Source: Flagellimonas hymeniacidonis
Lineage (GTDB): Bacteria; Bacteroidota; Bacteroidia; Flavobacteriales; Flavobacteriaceae
Direction: 5' to 3'
Assembly (NCBI RefSeq): GCF_008040165.1
Contig: NZ_VRUR01000001.1
Span: 701,349 to 765,348, forward strand
Length of the DNA: 64,000 bases
Part shown: positions 18,881 to 31,400 of the stretch, in pieces
Position numbering within the stretch: position 1 is the first letter of the stretch
Layout of the letters: each line of letters begins with the position of its first letter
Translations under genes and position numbers: made by a program
The notes under the pieces: model-generated
Seen by the model: the letters and a program-made list of their open reading frames with translations, nothing else
The model's database searches: none
What the model was told of the DNA's origin: nothing

Positions 18881-19440
18881 TACAGTTCATTTACAATTTG
18901 AATAAGTTTCTTTTTTGCTCTATGGTACTGGGACTTGGAGGTTGAAGTGGCTATTCCCAATACTTCTCCAATTTCCACATGATCATAACCTTCTATCAGA
19001 TACAGGGTTATTATCTGTTTATACCCTTCGGGCAATTGTCCCAATCCCATTTTTATTTTCTCTATTTCAAAATTTTGATTGCCTCCAATTTCTTCATCCT
19101 CTATAGGTTCACCTTCATTCTCCAAGGATGATAGCAACAACCGTTTTGCTTTTAAATGGTTAATACTTCTATTGATTACAATCCGCTTTAACCAAGCCCC
19201 AAAAGTGCTTTCAAATCTAAAAGTGTCCAACTTCTTAAATGCCTCCACAAAACTTTCTTGTAGCACATCCTCAGCATCTTCTCTTATGGTCAATAACCGC
19301 ATAGCTACATTGAACATGGCATCCACATATAACCTATACAATTGGTACTGGGCATTCTGGTTCCCTGTTTTGCTTTGCTCTACCAAAGCTTGGTGCGTAA
19401 AACGTACGTTTGCTTCCAAAAATTCTGGACGGTTATTCAA
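18880..19440 (-). CDS. ECF RNA polymerase sigma factor
   Basis: Encodes 186 residues. The region 2 core is YVDAMFNVAMRLLTIREDAEDVLQESFVEAFKKLDTFR (about 43-80), followed by FGAWLKRIVINRSINHLK. The region 4 helix-turn-helix is LPEGYKQIITLYLIEGYDHVEIGEVLGIATSTSKSQYHRAKKKL (about 135-178). The start appears to be TTG at 19440, since no upstream ATG is in frame. It should direct its own operon (18880-15462) in response to an envelope signal sensed through the next gene. Confidence 0.92.
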   Translation of the reverse strand: MNNRPEFLEANVRFTHQALVEQSKTGNQNAQYQLYRLYVDAMFNVAMRLLTIREDAEDVLQESFVEAFKKLDTFRFESTFGAWLKRIVINRSINHLKAKRLLLSSLENEGEPIEDEEIGGNQNFEIEKIKMGLGQLPEGYKQIITLYLIEGYDHVEIGEVLGIATSTSKSQYHRAKKKLIQIVNEL

Positions 19441-19521
19441 TGACAGCTAAAAATAATCCTATTTCATTTATTCCAAAGACAAATCAAAAAACTAAGGGTT
19501 GCATCAAAACCTACTTTAAAC

Positions 19522-19548
19522 AAAAAAACCTCCAACTTTCGTTGAAGG
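19522..19548 (-). terminator. rho-independent terminator of the adhesin-PorP-OmpA operon
   Basis: Read on the minus strand, CCTTCAAC-GAAA-GTTGGAGG forms an 8-bp stem (one G-T pair) with a GAAA tetraloop, followed by seven T. It begins 30 bp after the OmpA-family gene stop. Confidence 0.85.
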
Positions 19549-19577
19549 CTTGGTGTATTTAGGTTGGTAATTGTTCT

Positions 19578-21527
19578 TTACTGCAATCTTACGATGATAA
19601 ATTCTGATCTTCTGTTTACATCATGTTCTTCATTAGTGCACTTAACCCCATTGCTACACTGGTTCAACAGCACCTTCTCTCCATACCCAATTGCACTTTC
19701 TATGCGATTGGTTTCTATCCCTTGAGAAATAATGTAGCTTCCCGTAGCTTTTGCTCTTTTGTCTGATAAGGTTTCGTTATAACGGTCACTTCCTCTGGAA
19801 TCTGTGTGGGCTTCAATTTTGATGACCATTTTCGGGTATTCTTTCATTACCTCTACAATCTTATTTAATTCTTGAGCTGCATCTGAACGAATATCCGCCT
19901 TGTTCAAATCAAAATAAATATTGTCAATCTTAATTTTTAACACCCCATTTTCCCGTACAATAAGCTTGTTAAGCTCCTTGGTAATTTCTAACGGAACAGT
20001 ATTCACAAAATCTTTTTCATTGGTTGTATTGAATCCTGCCGCATTGGATAAAAACCCTTGCTTGGCAATTCTAATTTCATAAGCCACTTCACACTCCAAA
20101 ATATTTTCAAAACTGAATGCTCCGTAGGGATCTGTGCTTGTTTTTCCCAAAATAGCACCATCTGCAGAAACAAGTTCCACTATAACGTTTACAATGGGCT
20201 GGGCATTGGCTTTTCTGATGACACTTCCCTTTACAGTCTGTTCACAAGCTTCTTCCAATCGCTGAAAGGAATATATATCATCATCTCCTTTGCCTCCTTC
20301 TCTATTGGATGAAAAATAACCGCGTTGTGATGCCTCATTTACAATATAGGCAAAGTCATCCCTATTGCTATTTAATGGTTTCCCAAGATTGTTGGGAGTT
20401 TCAAACCCATTTCTTCCCAATTCACTCTCAAAAACATCCAAGCCACCAAAACCTAAATGCCCGTCTGAAGCAAAATAGAGTTTTTCTTCTGTGACGTAAG
20501 GAAACATTTCCCTACCGCTTGTATTAATGGTTGGCCCTAGATTTCTGGGTTCCGAAAAACTACCATCTTTATGAATCTCTACCATAAAAATATCGGTGCC
20601 CCCAATACTTCCTGGCATATCAGAAACAAAGAAAAGAAATCGCCCATCTGGGCTTAAGGCCGGCTGCCCCACAGAATATGCATCACTATTAAACGATACT
20701 TCGATAGCGGCTGTCCATTCCCCACCTTGAAGCTGGGAGGTGTACATTTTTAAATGATTGGTGCCTTCTCCATCTCTACCCAAGGTTTTGTTTGCATAAT
20801 TGTTTCTGGTAAAATACATCACATTCCCTTCGGGAATAAAAGTTGCTACTGCCTCATGGTATCTGGTATTCAATATTTCTGAAAATTGAACTACTTCAGC
20901 CAAATCTGAACCAAGGTCATTGGTATCGGCCATAAAGAAATCCAAATAGGGTTGTTTGTTCCATTCATAAACCCGTGTCTCATATTTTAATGAGTCTCGG
21001 CTTGAAGAAAACACAATTTTATCTTTATAATACATCGGTCCAAAATCTGCGACTGGCGTATTAATGGCCAAATTGGAGATATAGAATTGCGGTTGTCGGT
21101 TCAGTAACTCATCCAAGGCTTTATCATTGTTTTTCAATTGATCTACCGTAAAGTCTGATGTATCCAATTTTTGGGTATAGATTTTCATAATGGCTTTTGC
21201 CAGCTTGTAATTTCCAACTCCCTTAAGTGCATGCACGTATCTGAAAGCGTATTCAGGTGAAAGGATGTTCTCATATTTTGAAAATAATACCCCATACCAT
21301 TTAGCCGCATTCTCCATATCAGTATTGAAAAAGTAGGCATCCCCCAAACGTTGCAATACATGCTGGGAATCATCTCCTTTTTGTACAATACTCTCATATT
21401 GTTTTGCTGCCTTTACATATAACAGGTTGTCAAAATTTATATCGGCATCATTGTACTGTAACTGGGCGTGCATCATGCTCCCCAACAATAAAAAAAGTAC
21501 AACTATATTGGTTTTTATAGCTTTCAT
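19578..21527 (-). CDS. OmpA family protein with TPR-like, PD40 and carboxypeptidase-regulatory-like domains
   Basis: Encodes 649 residues with a signal peptide (MKAIKTNIVVLFLLLGSMMHA). The order is TPR-like helices (about 25-130), WD40-like PD40 propeller blades (for example PALSPDGRFLFFVSDMPGSIGGTDIF, LYFASDGHLGFGGLDVFES), a carboxypeptidase-regulatory-like Ig domain (about 425-510), and a C-terminal OmpA domain with IYFDLNKADIR and IEAHTDSRGSDRYNETLSDKRA. OmpA domains bind peptidoglycan, so it probably links the envelope to the exported adhesin. It is third in an operon with PorP/SprF (1 bp apart) and the giant adhesin, a usual T9SS type B arrangement. Confidence 0.9.
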   Translation of the reverse strand: MKAIKTNIVVLFLLLGSMMHAQLQYNDADINFDNLLYVKAAKQYESIVQKGDDSQHVLQRLGDAYFFNTDMENAAKWYGVLFSKYENILSPEYAFRYVHALKGVGNYKLAKAIMKIYTQKLDTSDFTVDQLKNNDKALDELLNRQPQFYISNLAINTPVADFGPMYYKDKIVFSSSRDSLKYETRVYEWNKQPYLDFFMADTNDLGSDLAEVVQFSEILNTRYHEAVATFIPEGNVMYFTRNNYANKTLGRDGEGTNHLKMYTSQLQGGEWTAAIEVSFNSDAYSVGQPALSPDGRFLFFVSDMPGSIGGTDIFMVEIHKDGSFSEPRNLGPTINTSGREMFPYVTEEKLYFASDGHLGFGGLDVFESELGRNGFETPNNLGKPLNSNRDDFAYIVNEASQRGYFSSNREGGKGDDDIYSFQRLEEACEQTVKGSVIRKANAQPIVNVIVELVSADGAILGKTSTDPYGAFSFENILECEVAYEIRIAKQGFLSNAAGFNTTNEKDFVNTVPLEITKELNKLIVRENGVLKIKIDNIYFDLNKADIRSDAAQELNKIVEVMKEYPKMVIKIEAHTDSRGSDRYNETLSDKRAKATGSYIISQGIETNRIESAIGYGEKVLLNQCSNGVKCTNEEHDVNRRSEFIIVRLQ

Positions 21528-21528
21528 C

Positions 21529-22449
21529 TTAGTAAAATCTAGGAGATTTAATTCGTTTTTCTACCGTTTTAAACTCGTATCTCAGGAACACTTCGTGCGT
21601 GCCACTGGTGTAACTTCTCAAATCTGATGTTGTAAGATCGTATGCATAACCCACGCTTAAGTCAGGGGATATTTGAAGCCCTAAAAGTGCTGAGAAGGAA
21701 TCGTCCCATCTGTAGGCCAAACCTGCGGTAAAAGTCTCCATAAGCATGGCGTTTGCGGAAATATCTGCAATAACAGGTGCGCCCGGTACCCACTTTACAA
21801 AAAAGGCCGGTTTAAACTTGATATCTGGGGTTAAATCAATAATCTTTCCGCCAATCAAGAAATAGTGTAACCGTTCCGAAGCAATTTCCTGTTCTTGCCC
21901 ATCGTAATGATCTTCTGAAAAGAAATTGGGAACAGCAAGACCTAAATAACTGCTGGTAGTATGATAATACACTCCTGCTCCTATTGTTGGAAAAAACTTG
22001 TTTTCAATATTATTCTGAAATGCCACATCTGGATTTTCAACCAATCCTTTGGTAAAATCCACATTGAACAATCTCCCCCCTCCTTTAAGGCCAAATGAAA
22101 GTTTTTTGCCTGTGTCATCCAATTTCACGGTATATGAAAAATTAGCATCCACAAAAACCTCCGAAGAAGGTCCTAAACCATCATGCGAAAGCACAAGTCC
22201 CAAGCCAACATTGTTACCCATTGGTCCATCGACCGCTAAAACTTGAGTGGTTGGTGCACCATTGACACCTACCCATTGCGAACGATGCATGAGAAGTGCT
22301 GTAAGATGTCCGCGTGAACCTGCATAAGCAGGGTTTACACTTAATGTGTTGTACATATACTGCGTAAACTGCGGATCCTGTTGTGCAGAAGCTATAAAGC
22401 TTGTGAACAGTAGTGCGAGTAAACAGATATATTGTAATTGCTTTTTCAT
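21529..22449 (-). CDS. PorP/SprF family T9SS outer-membrane protein
   Basis: Encodes 306 residues from ATG 22449, which gives a good signal peptide (MKKQLQYICLLALLFTSFIASAQ); in-frame ATGs at 22482 and 22509 would add a polar leader. The N-terminal signature QDPQFTQYMYNTLSVNPAYAGSRG and QWVGVNGAPTTQVLAVDGP is textbook for the family. The rest is a barrel, ending VFLRYEFKTVEKRIKSPRFY. It lies 38 bp after the giant adhesin stop and is presumably the dedicated export or attachment factor for it. Confidence 0.95.
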   Translation of the reverse strand: MKKQLQYICLLALLFTSFIASAQQDPQFTQYMYNTLSVNPAYAGSRGHLTALLMHRSQWVGVNGAPTTQVLAVDGPMGNNVGLGLVLSHDGLGPSSEVFVDANFSYTVKLDDTGKKLSFGLKGGGRLFNVDFTKGLVENPDVAFQNNIENKFFPTIGAGVYYHTTSSYLGLAVPNFFSEDHYDGQEQEIASERLHYFLIGGKIIDLTPDIKFKPAFFVKWVPGAPVIADISANAMLMETFTAGLAYRWDDSFSALLGLQISPDLSVGYAYDLTTSDLRSYTSGTHEVFLRYEFKTVEKRIKSPRFY

Positions 22450-22487
22450 TCTTTGTGCTTTTTTGACTGTACTTGTGCCCATCCTTT

Positions 22488-25400
22488 CTATCTGTTTATG
22501 TATAACCAATCCGTTCTGGGCTCCGAGCCGTCTCCAAGGTCCAGCACATAATAATAGGTGCCTACTGGTAGTAAATCTCCTTTTTGTACTGTTGCTCTAC
22601 CTGTAGAGGTTCCATCCCAGTCATTGTTATAGGAGCGTTGTTCGTATACAATATTGCCCCAGCGGTTATACACCTGAAGCAAATTGTTGGGGTATCTTGT
22701 GATACAGTCAATTTTAAAGAACTCGTTGACACCATCGCCATTTGGTGAAAACTCATTATAGACGGTCAAACATGAAGGTTCTACTGATGCTTGATCGGTA
22801 TCATTGGCATTGTTTACATCCAACTGATCTACAAAGGCCAAACTTGCCGTGTTTACATAATCGTTAATGTCTAACACCTCAACGGTGAGCTGTAGGTTCG
22901 CTGTTTCTAAAGCGTCTAGATTATCAATCTCCCAAAAGCCTGAGATTTCATCATAAACTCCATCCGAAGCTTGCGAAGTAATCAATCGGTATCCTGATGG
23001 CAATTGCTCCGCCACACCGATATTGGTTGCAGATAGATTCCCTTGATTGCTAGCTGTAATGGTAAAAACAACCTGGTCACCAATTTTTGGAGAGCCATTA
23101 TCCACGGTTTTTGTAATCGCTATATCCGTAGTCTGCGGCGTTACAAAAGCAATGGCTTCATCATCATCGCTAATTCCATCTGAAAGGTCATCCACATCAA
23201 TACTTTGATTTATATTACTATCCGGATCTGCTAAATCGCTTGCAGTTATTTCTGCGACATTCAAATATTCATCAGTAGTTCCTGTTGGTGTATTTACTGT
23301 AGCTAGCACGACCAATGTTTCTGTACTTTGATTTAAAATAGTCCCATTGATATTCCATATTCCAGTATTAGCATCATAGACTCCAGCAGTTGTGATATGG
23401 GATTGGTATGTATAACCAAGTGGTAACAAATCTGTAATCACTACACCCGTTGCATCACTTGATCCATTATTGTTGACATTTAAAGTGAACTCAACCACAT
23501 CACCAACATTTGGCGTTGGATTGTCCACAGTTTTGGTCAATGATAAATCTGCAAGTCCATCAGGAACTGGAACAACCGTATCTTGATCGTCTTCAGAATT
23601 TAGTTTATTGTTAGGCGTTGAATCAGGATCAAAAGTGTCCAAAGCAATCAACTCTGCCGTATTTCTATAATCACCGCTGGCCAAAACCAAAGCAGTAATC
23701 TGCAATGTTTCTGAAGCTCCATTTGCAATGTTGGACAATGCCCACCCACCAGTAATACCATCATAGATACCTGAAGAAGTTGTTGCGGACACAAAACTGT
23801 ATCCAGATGCCAAAGCATCTTCTATCACCAGACCTGAAGCGTCATTTGGGCCAGCATTGTTTATCGTTACAGTAAACACTATTTGGTCTCCTACCAATGG
23901 ACTAAGGTTATCCGCAGTTTTAGTTACTGAAATATCGGTTACTGCTCTAGGTGTTGTGGATTGTTCATCTTGATCATCCTCTGCCAGCACATTGTTCCCA
24001 GGGGTGGAATCAGGGTCTAATTGTATGGCAGCTATTACTTCTGCGCTATTCACATAGTTTCCAGTAGCGTTAACTTGAGCTATCACATTCAAAACAGCAT
24101 TATTTCCTGCCAGAACCGCTCCTACATTCCATAATCCACTGGCCGAACTGTATGTTCCTCCAGAATCATCAGAGATATAGGTATATCCTGATGGCAATGC
24201 ATCTGAAACCACAACGTTTGTGGCATCACTAGGCCCATCGTTGGTCAAAGTGACGGTAAAGGTCACGTTTGAACCAACATCTGGAAATTCATTGTCCACG
24301 GTCTTGGTCAATGCTAAATCCGAAGCTGGGATAGGTGTTGTTCCTGCACTATCTTGATCGTTTTCAAAAATGTTGTTATTGTTTGGAGTAGAGTTTGGAT
24401 CCAAGTTATTAGAAGAGAACACTTCCGTAACATTGAAGTAGTCACCAGTAGAATTTACTGTTGCAACAATGTTTAATGTTTCCGTAGTTCCATTGGGTAT
24501 TACTCCATTCAAATCCCAAATACCAGTTGCTGGGGTATATACTCCAGCTGTTCTGTTGTTCGATACGTAGGTATACCCAGAAGGGAGCAAATCCAAAACT
24601 TCTACACCAGTAACATCACTTGGTCCGTTGTTAGAAATGCTAACACTAAAAATCACTTCTTCACCCACTAATGGACTTAGAATATCCACTGCCTTGCGTA
24701 AAACAAGATCGGACACCAATACTGGAATAGGTTCTATGGTTTGTTGATCATCTTCTGTATCATCGTTGTTTGCAGGCTCGGAATCAATATCCGTTTCTGT
24801 CAAATCTGTTAATTCGGCAATATTGGTATAGTCCCCATTGGGAAGTACATTGGCTGTAATAACAATAGTTTCTGAGGCTCCATTGGCCAAATTGCCTATT
24901 GTCCATGATCCATTTAAAGGTTCGTAAACTCCATTGGTTGGAACTGCGCTTACGAACTCGTAACCGGATTCTAGGAAGTCGGTTACCACAACATTGGTTG
25001 CATCATTTGGACCATCATTTAATACCGAAACTGTAAACACTATTTGATCACCAACATTCGGTGTTAAATTATCAGCAATTTTTGTTACTGAAATATCGAC
25101 CAAAGGTCTAGCATTAACTACGGCATCATCTTGGTCGTCTTCTCCAGCCACACTATTGTTTGGTGTAGAATCACTGTCTTGTTGGTCATGCGCAGTTACT
25201 TCTGCAATGTTGGTATAATTACCAGTAACATTAACGGTTGCAGTAATATTCAAGGTTTCTGTAGCTCCACTTGACAAAGCTCCTACATCCCAAACACCAG
25301 TACCACTAGTATAATCTCCACCTCCATTATCGGAAACATATGTAAATCCTGATGGAAGTAAATCGGTCACTTCAACGGACGTGGCATCACTAGGTCCTGC

Positions 25401-28400
25401 ATTGGCAATCGTCAAAGTAAACACCACATTGGTATTTACATCAGGATTGGCATTATCCACATCCTTGGTCAAAGAAATGTCCACTAATGCTTGTGGATTG
25501 ATTACCACTTCGTCTTGATCATCTTCTGCTAAAACTCCATTACTTGGGGTAGAATCAATATCAAAAGCATCTGAAGCCGTTATTTGAGCAGTATTGATAT
25601 AGTTTCCTGTAGCATTTACTAAAACATCAATGATAATCGTTTCTGATGTTCCACCAGCTACTGTTCCCACTTGCCACTCTCCTGTGGTGTCATTATAGAT
25701 TCCTGCCGTCGCGCTGTATAAAACATAATCAAAGCCAGTGGGTAATTGATCCGTTACAACTACATTGGTAGCGTCCCCTGGCCCAATGTTCGAAACAGTT
25801 ATCTCAAAACTTATTTCATCTCCTACGTTGGGCGTGAGGTCATTATCAACTACAATTTTTGTTAAGGAAAGGTCAGCCTGTATTGGTGCTGCAGTAACAG
25901 CATCCTCGTCATCTTCACTCTGGTTCCCTGAATCGTTATTTGGAGTACTGTCAACATCAAACTGGTTACTTGCTGTTACTTCGGCGATATGTGTAAATTC
26001 ACCAGAAGCACCAGTTGGGGTTAACACTTCCGCATTAAATGTAAGTACTGTTGTATTTGTGCCCAAAGGAACAGTGAGTCCTGTCCACGTTATTATTCCA
26101 GAACCAATACTAAAGGTCCCTCCACTGCTTATTCCTGTAATACTTCCATATCCTGGAGGCACTAGATTTTCAATAGAAACTCCAGAAGCACTAACATCTC
26201 CCAGATTGCTCAAATTGATTGTAAAGGTGACTACATCACCAACATCTGGTGTTGTGTTACTTGCCAATATCTCCAATTCTAAATCAACTACTTGAGGTGT
26301 TACCACAAAAAAGTCTTCGTCATCCTCATCTTGATCGCCGTCATCATTTCCTGGGTCACTATCCGGATCAAACTGATCTACAGCAGCTATTTCAGCAGTA
26401 TTTAAATATTCATCTGTACTTCCTGTAGGTGCATTTACTGTTACTTCATAAGAAACAGTTGTTGAGCCTACTGCCAATGAAGCAATATTCCATGTTAAAA
26501 AAGTGCCTGCAATCGCAGATCCTCCATTATTGATTGTGCCCAAGGTATAGCCAGAAGGAACAATATCTTCTAAAACTATATTGGTAGCAGTATCTGGACC
26601 AGCATTGGTAATCGTTAATTCAAAAATTACCGTGTCCCCAACATTCGGCGTAGCACTTGAAGCAGCACTTATATCTTTTACCAAGCTCAAATCTGCAGCA
26701 GTTGGTACAACTGTCTGCGCATCTTCATCATCCTCATCTTGATCTCCATCATCATTGTTAGGCGCACTGTTTGGATCAAATTGGTCCACAGCTGTAAGTT
26801 CAACTACATTCACATATTCTCCAACGGCTCCTGTGGGAGGATTTATAGTAGCTTGATATGTAAGTGTTGTTCCTGTTAAAGGCACATTTGCCAAAGTCCA
26901 AATAACCTCTGACCCTCCAAGGTTAAATATTCCGCCATTAGAAACCGAGCCACCAACAATAGTGTAACCCGAAGGAACCTGGTCTTCAATTGATACATTA
27001 GTTGCAATGCTAGGTCCAGCATTGTCAACTTGAACCGTAAATGTTACTACATCTCCAATATCTGGAGTTGTATCACTTACTGATTTATCCACTGAAAGGT
27101 TCGCAACTTGCGGTGTTATGGTCAAACTCGTTTCATCATCATCCGCAATGGCATCACCTAGATCATCCGCTCCAGGGCCTACTGTAGGGTCACTATCTGG
27201 ATCAAGTTGGTCACTTGCCGTAATTTGTGCACTATTGGTATACTCTCCCGGAGTACCCGTTGGGGTATTCACCGATGCTTGATAAGTTAATGCAATATTT
27301 CCGCCAGAAGGAATAAACAGTCCGGCCCAACTGGCAGTATTTCCAAGTAAAGAACCTCCGCCATTTACCGCAGCGAGCGTAAATCCAGCAGGTAGCACAT
27401 CTTCAACGGAAACACCTGTTGCATTATTTGGACCAGAATTGGATATAACAAGCTCAAAAGTTAGCATATCACCTATGTTTGGCGTTGTAGATCCAACTAT
27501 TATATTTTTTGCAATACTTAAATCTGCCTCTTCCAAAACGGTCAAAGACACAGAATCTTCATCGTCTTCACTTTGATTTCCATCATCATTGGCGGGTGCA
27601 CTATTGGGGTCAAATTGATCCACCGCAGTAATTTCCGCGGTATTTACATATTCATTGGAGGCGCCAGTAGGTGCATTTACGGTTACTTCATAAGATACGG
27701 TAGTCGTTCCTACTGCCAATGACCCTATATTCCAACTTATGGTTCCTCCAGAATTGGTTCCTCCATCATTTATGGTTCCTATAGTGAATCCGGAAGGCAC
27801 TATATCTTCAAGGGTAATATTTGTTGCGGTATCTGGACCAGCATTCGTAATTGTTAATTCGAAAACTACGGTATCACCAATATTTGGTGTTAAACTTGAC
27901 GATGCGCTAATATCTTTGGAGAGACTTAAGTCAGCAGAAGTAATTGTGACTTCTGCAGTATCTTGGTCATCTTCACCAGCCAGACCATTGTTTACCGTTG
28001 AATCGATATCAAAAGTATCATTGGCGGTAATCTCAGCTGTATTTACATAATCCCCGGAAGCATTAACAGTTACATCAAAAGTTAAACTCGTTGTAGCCCC
28101 GCTCAAAACAGAAAGGTTGGACCATGTAATGGATAAATCTCCTACATTAAATATTCCACCATTACTTACTGTTCCAGGCACCAAAGAGTATCCTGAAGGG
28201 ATAACATCCCGTACGCTTACACCGGTAGCATCAGATGTACTGGATGCATCATTGTTGAATACATCCAAAGTAAACGTTACAGTATCACCAGGGTTTGCTG
28301 ATGCAGGTAAAACTGATTTTGTAAGTTCTAAATCAATCCCTACTAAAGAGACTTCTACAGTATCTGATACTGGAGTACATATTCCATTTGAGACTGTCCA

Positions 28401-31400
28401 TTCAAAAACATAGATACCAGAATTTGCACCAAAGACTTCGGTATTTGGATCATTCTCATTCACAAAACCTACCGTGATTGGTCCAGAAACCTGAGTCCAT
28501 GTCCCTATTCCCACTGTTGCTGCATCTGCAGCCAAAGTGACGGTAGAAAATTGATTTAATGATTGGTCTATACCTGCATTTGTGCTAATAGGATCTGCAT
28601 AAATGACCACTTCCATGGTATCCGTAAACGAACACCCACCATTAACAACAGTCCATGTAAATTCATAAGTGCCCGGTTCTAAAGTATCAATTAAGGTTGT
28701 TTCGCTATTTGGTGTGACGATATTGGCAAGTGTTCCCGGAGCACCTCCAAATCCTGGGCCAGCTGTTTGTGTCCAAGTTCCTGTCCCCACTAAAACAGAT
28801 GTAGCTGCCATATTGGTCTGGGTGGCAGCGCAAAGTTCTTGATCAGGTCCAGCGTCTGCCGTTGATGGGGCATTTGCAGGAAATGTTATGCTTACTGTAT
28901 CTGTTGAAGGGTCGCAAGCAGATGGACTATCTACAAATGCAATTCCATTATGAGCAACCGTCCAAGTTAAAACGTATGTTCCGGTTGCTGTAATATTTGA
29001 TAAGGTGGATGTGGGTGAATTTAAATTATCTATCACAGCCGCACCTCCGGAAGGGTCCGTGGTAAGTGTCCAAGTTCCTGTTCCAGAAGTTGGCACTACC
29101 GCATTTAATTGTGCATCTAACTGACATGCATTGTTTTGGTCTGGACCTGCATCTGCTGTAGATGGAACATCGTATACTTCAATACGAACCACATCTGACG
29201 TATTAAAACAAAATCCTGATTCAAAATTCCATTCCAAGATATAGGTTCCAGGTATGGTCAATCCAGTAATTGTAGAAGTAGGGTCGTTAACGTTGGTGAT
29301 TACTGCTGTACTTCCCACAGGTTGTTCCGTAAAACTCCATGTAGCTTCGTCTACATCATCTGGAGGGGTGTTTCCTGCCAAAGTAGTTTGGTTGGCTACA
29401 GCCAAATCCCCAATACATAAAAGTTGATCAGGGCCTGCATCTGGTAATATCGTTGGCAATCCACTTGATTCCACAACAATCTCGTCAAAAGTATTTCCAC
29501 AACCTGTGGAACCGGGGTAATCCGTTGTAAATCGAAATCTATAAGGAAAACCAAAAACAATGTTACTTATTTCAGCAACATTGCTATTTACTGGGTTTTG
29601 TGATATTGTTGCTGTTGATGGTCCTGATATTTGAGTCCAAGTACCAGTAGATCCAAATGTGGCTTCCAACAAAAAGTTTTGTACTTGACATAGCTCCATG
29701 TCAGGGCCGGCATCCGCTGGAACAAAAACGTTCACAGTTTTATCAGCAAAAGTTGTGGGACAATTGCTATCGCCAGCTATGGTCCATCTAAATGTGTATG
29801 TCCCTGATACCATTCCTGAAATCATGGCATTTGGGTCATTAACATTTGAAAAAGTAGGTGTATTAGGCGCTCCGGAAAGCAGTGTCCAATATCCTGTTTC
29901 AATATCGCTGTTAAATGGATTTCCGTCTAGGGTAATAGTTGTTGCTGAACAAATCGTTTCCGTAGCTGTTGTAACCGCAGCTATTGTTGGTGGAATCCCA
30001 ACGCTTAAAATTACTTGGTCCGTATCCGTTGAACAGGTGCCATTGTTAGCAGTCCATTCAAAAATATACTGCCCTGAAAAAGTAAATGTAATTTGTGCTG
30101 TTGGGCTAGTATCGTCATCAAAAGAGAATCCTCCTGGACCAGAAACCTGTGTCCAAATACCACTGCTTCCAACAGAACCGGTAGCATCCATAGTGAAAAC
30201 AGCTTGGCATTCCGATTGATCCGGTCCGGCATTGGAAACTGCACTTGGCCCAACGGTAACTTCCACATCATCAGTGGTTGCTTGGCATCCTGGCGTATTT
30301 TTTTCTATCGTCCATGTGAGTGTATAACTCTGCTCTATAGTAATGGTAGCATCTGTATCAAACTGGTTACTATTATCAAATGCAATTCCCAATGCAGGTA
30401 CTGCAGTCCATGTGCCTGTTTCGTCCCCTGCAGGCTGATTCCCCGCCAAGGTAACCGTAGTAGAGCCCGTACTTAGGCATTGATCTGGACCTGCATCAGC
30501 CAGGGTTGGTCCTTGCGTAGCATTGGTAAAAATAGTTACGGTATCTGTTCCCGGATTGGGACAGGTTAGGTCATTTGGATTGGCAATGGTCCATTGAAAA
30601 ATATACGTTTCATTTGGATCATCTAATCCAGATACCAATGTTTTTGGGTCATTTTCATCTTCAAAAACAATACTTGCTCCTACAGGAGCTGTATCTACCG
30701 TCCAAGTACCCACTAAGTTTGATGATGGCGGCGCATTGGCATCCAATTGTGTAGGTGCACCAAAGCAAATGGTCTGATCTACTCCCGCTGCCGTTGCTAC
30801 TGCCACATCTGATGATACCACTATCTCAACAATGTCCTCCGCTGATGGCGAACAGGCACTACCTCCTGAAATTCCATATTGGAAACTGTACGTTCCAGGA
30901 ATTAAATTTGAAACATTTGTAGTTCTAGAATATGGACTTGCAATTGTAGCGGTATTGGGTCCGCTAATCTGGGACCATAATGAATTTCCAACAACCACAA
31001 TATTTCCTGTGATATCCGTATCCGTAACATTACATGCTAATGTTTGGTCGGTTCCTGCATTGGAAGCTGTTGGTGTTAGGGCAACTGTCACATTAATTGC
31101 ATCGGTGGCCACATTACATCCAGTTTGAATCGTTCCGCTTAAAGCTCTTCGTAATAATATGGTATAGGTTCCTTCAACATCAAAATTTATAGTTAAAGGC
31201 GTGCCTCCTGTATTTGAAAAGTTATTTGGGTCAACCAAGGCTGAACCACTTGGTCCACTAATTATACTATACGTATTGGTTCCGTTTCCGGTTGTCGCAA
31301 AGGGAATATCTACGCTTGTTACGCCGCATGCGGCAACAATATCGTTACCTCCACCAGCAGGATTAGCTGTAATTGATACAGGATTGGTTGAATATCTCAC

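Noticed and set aside
25765..26295. 173-176-codon open frames on the plus strand opposite the giant adhesin (also near 29698)
   Set aside because: They are antisense shadows of a long repetitive gene and show only low-complexity Val/Ser/Pro-rich sequence.
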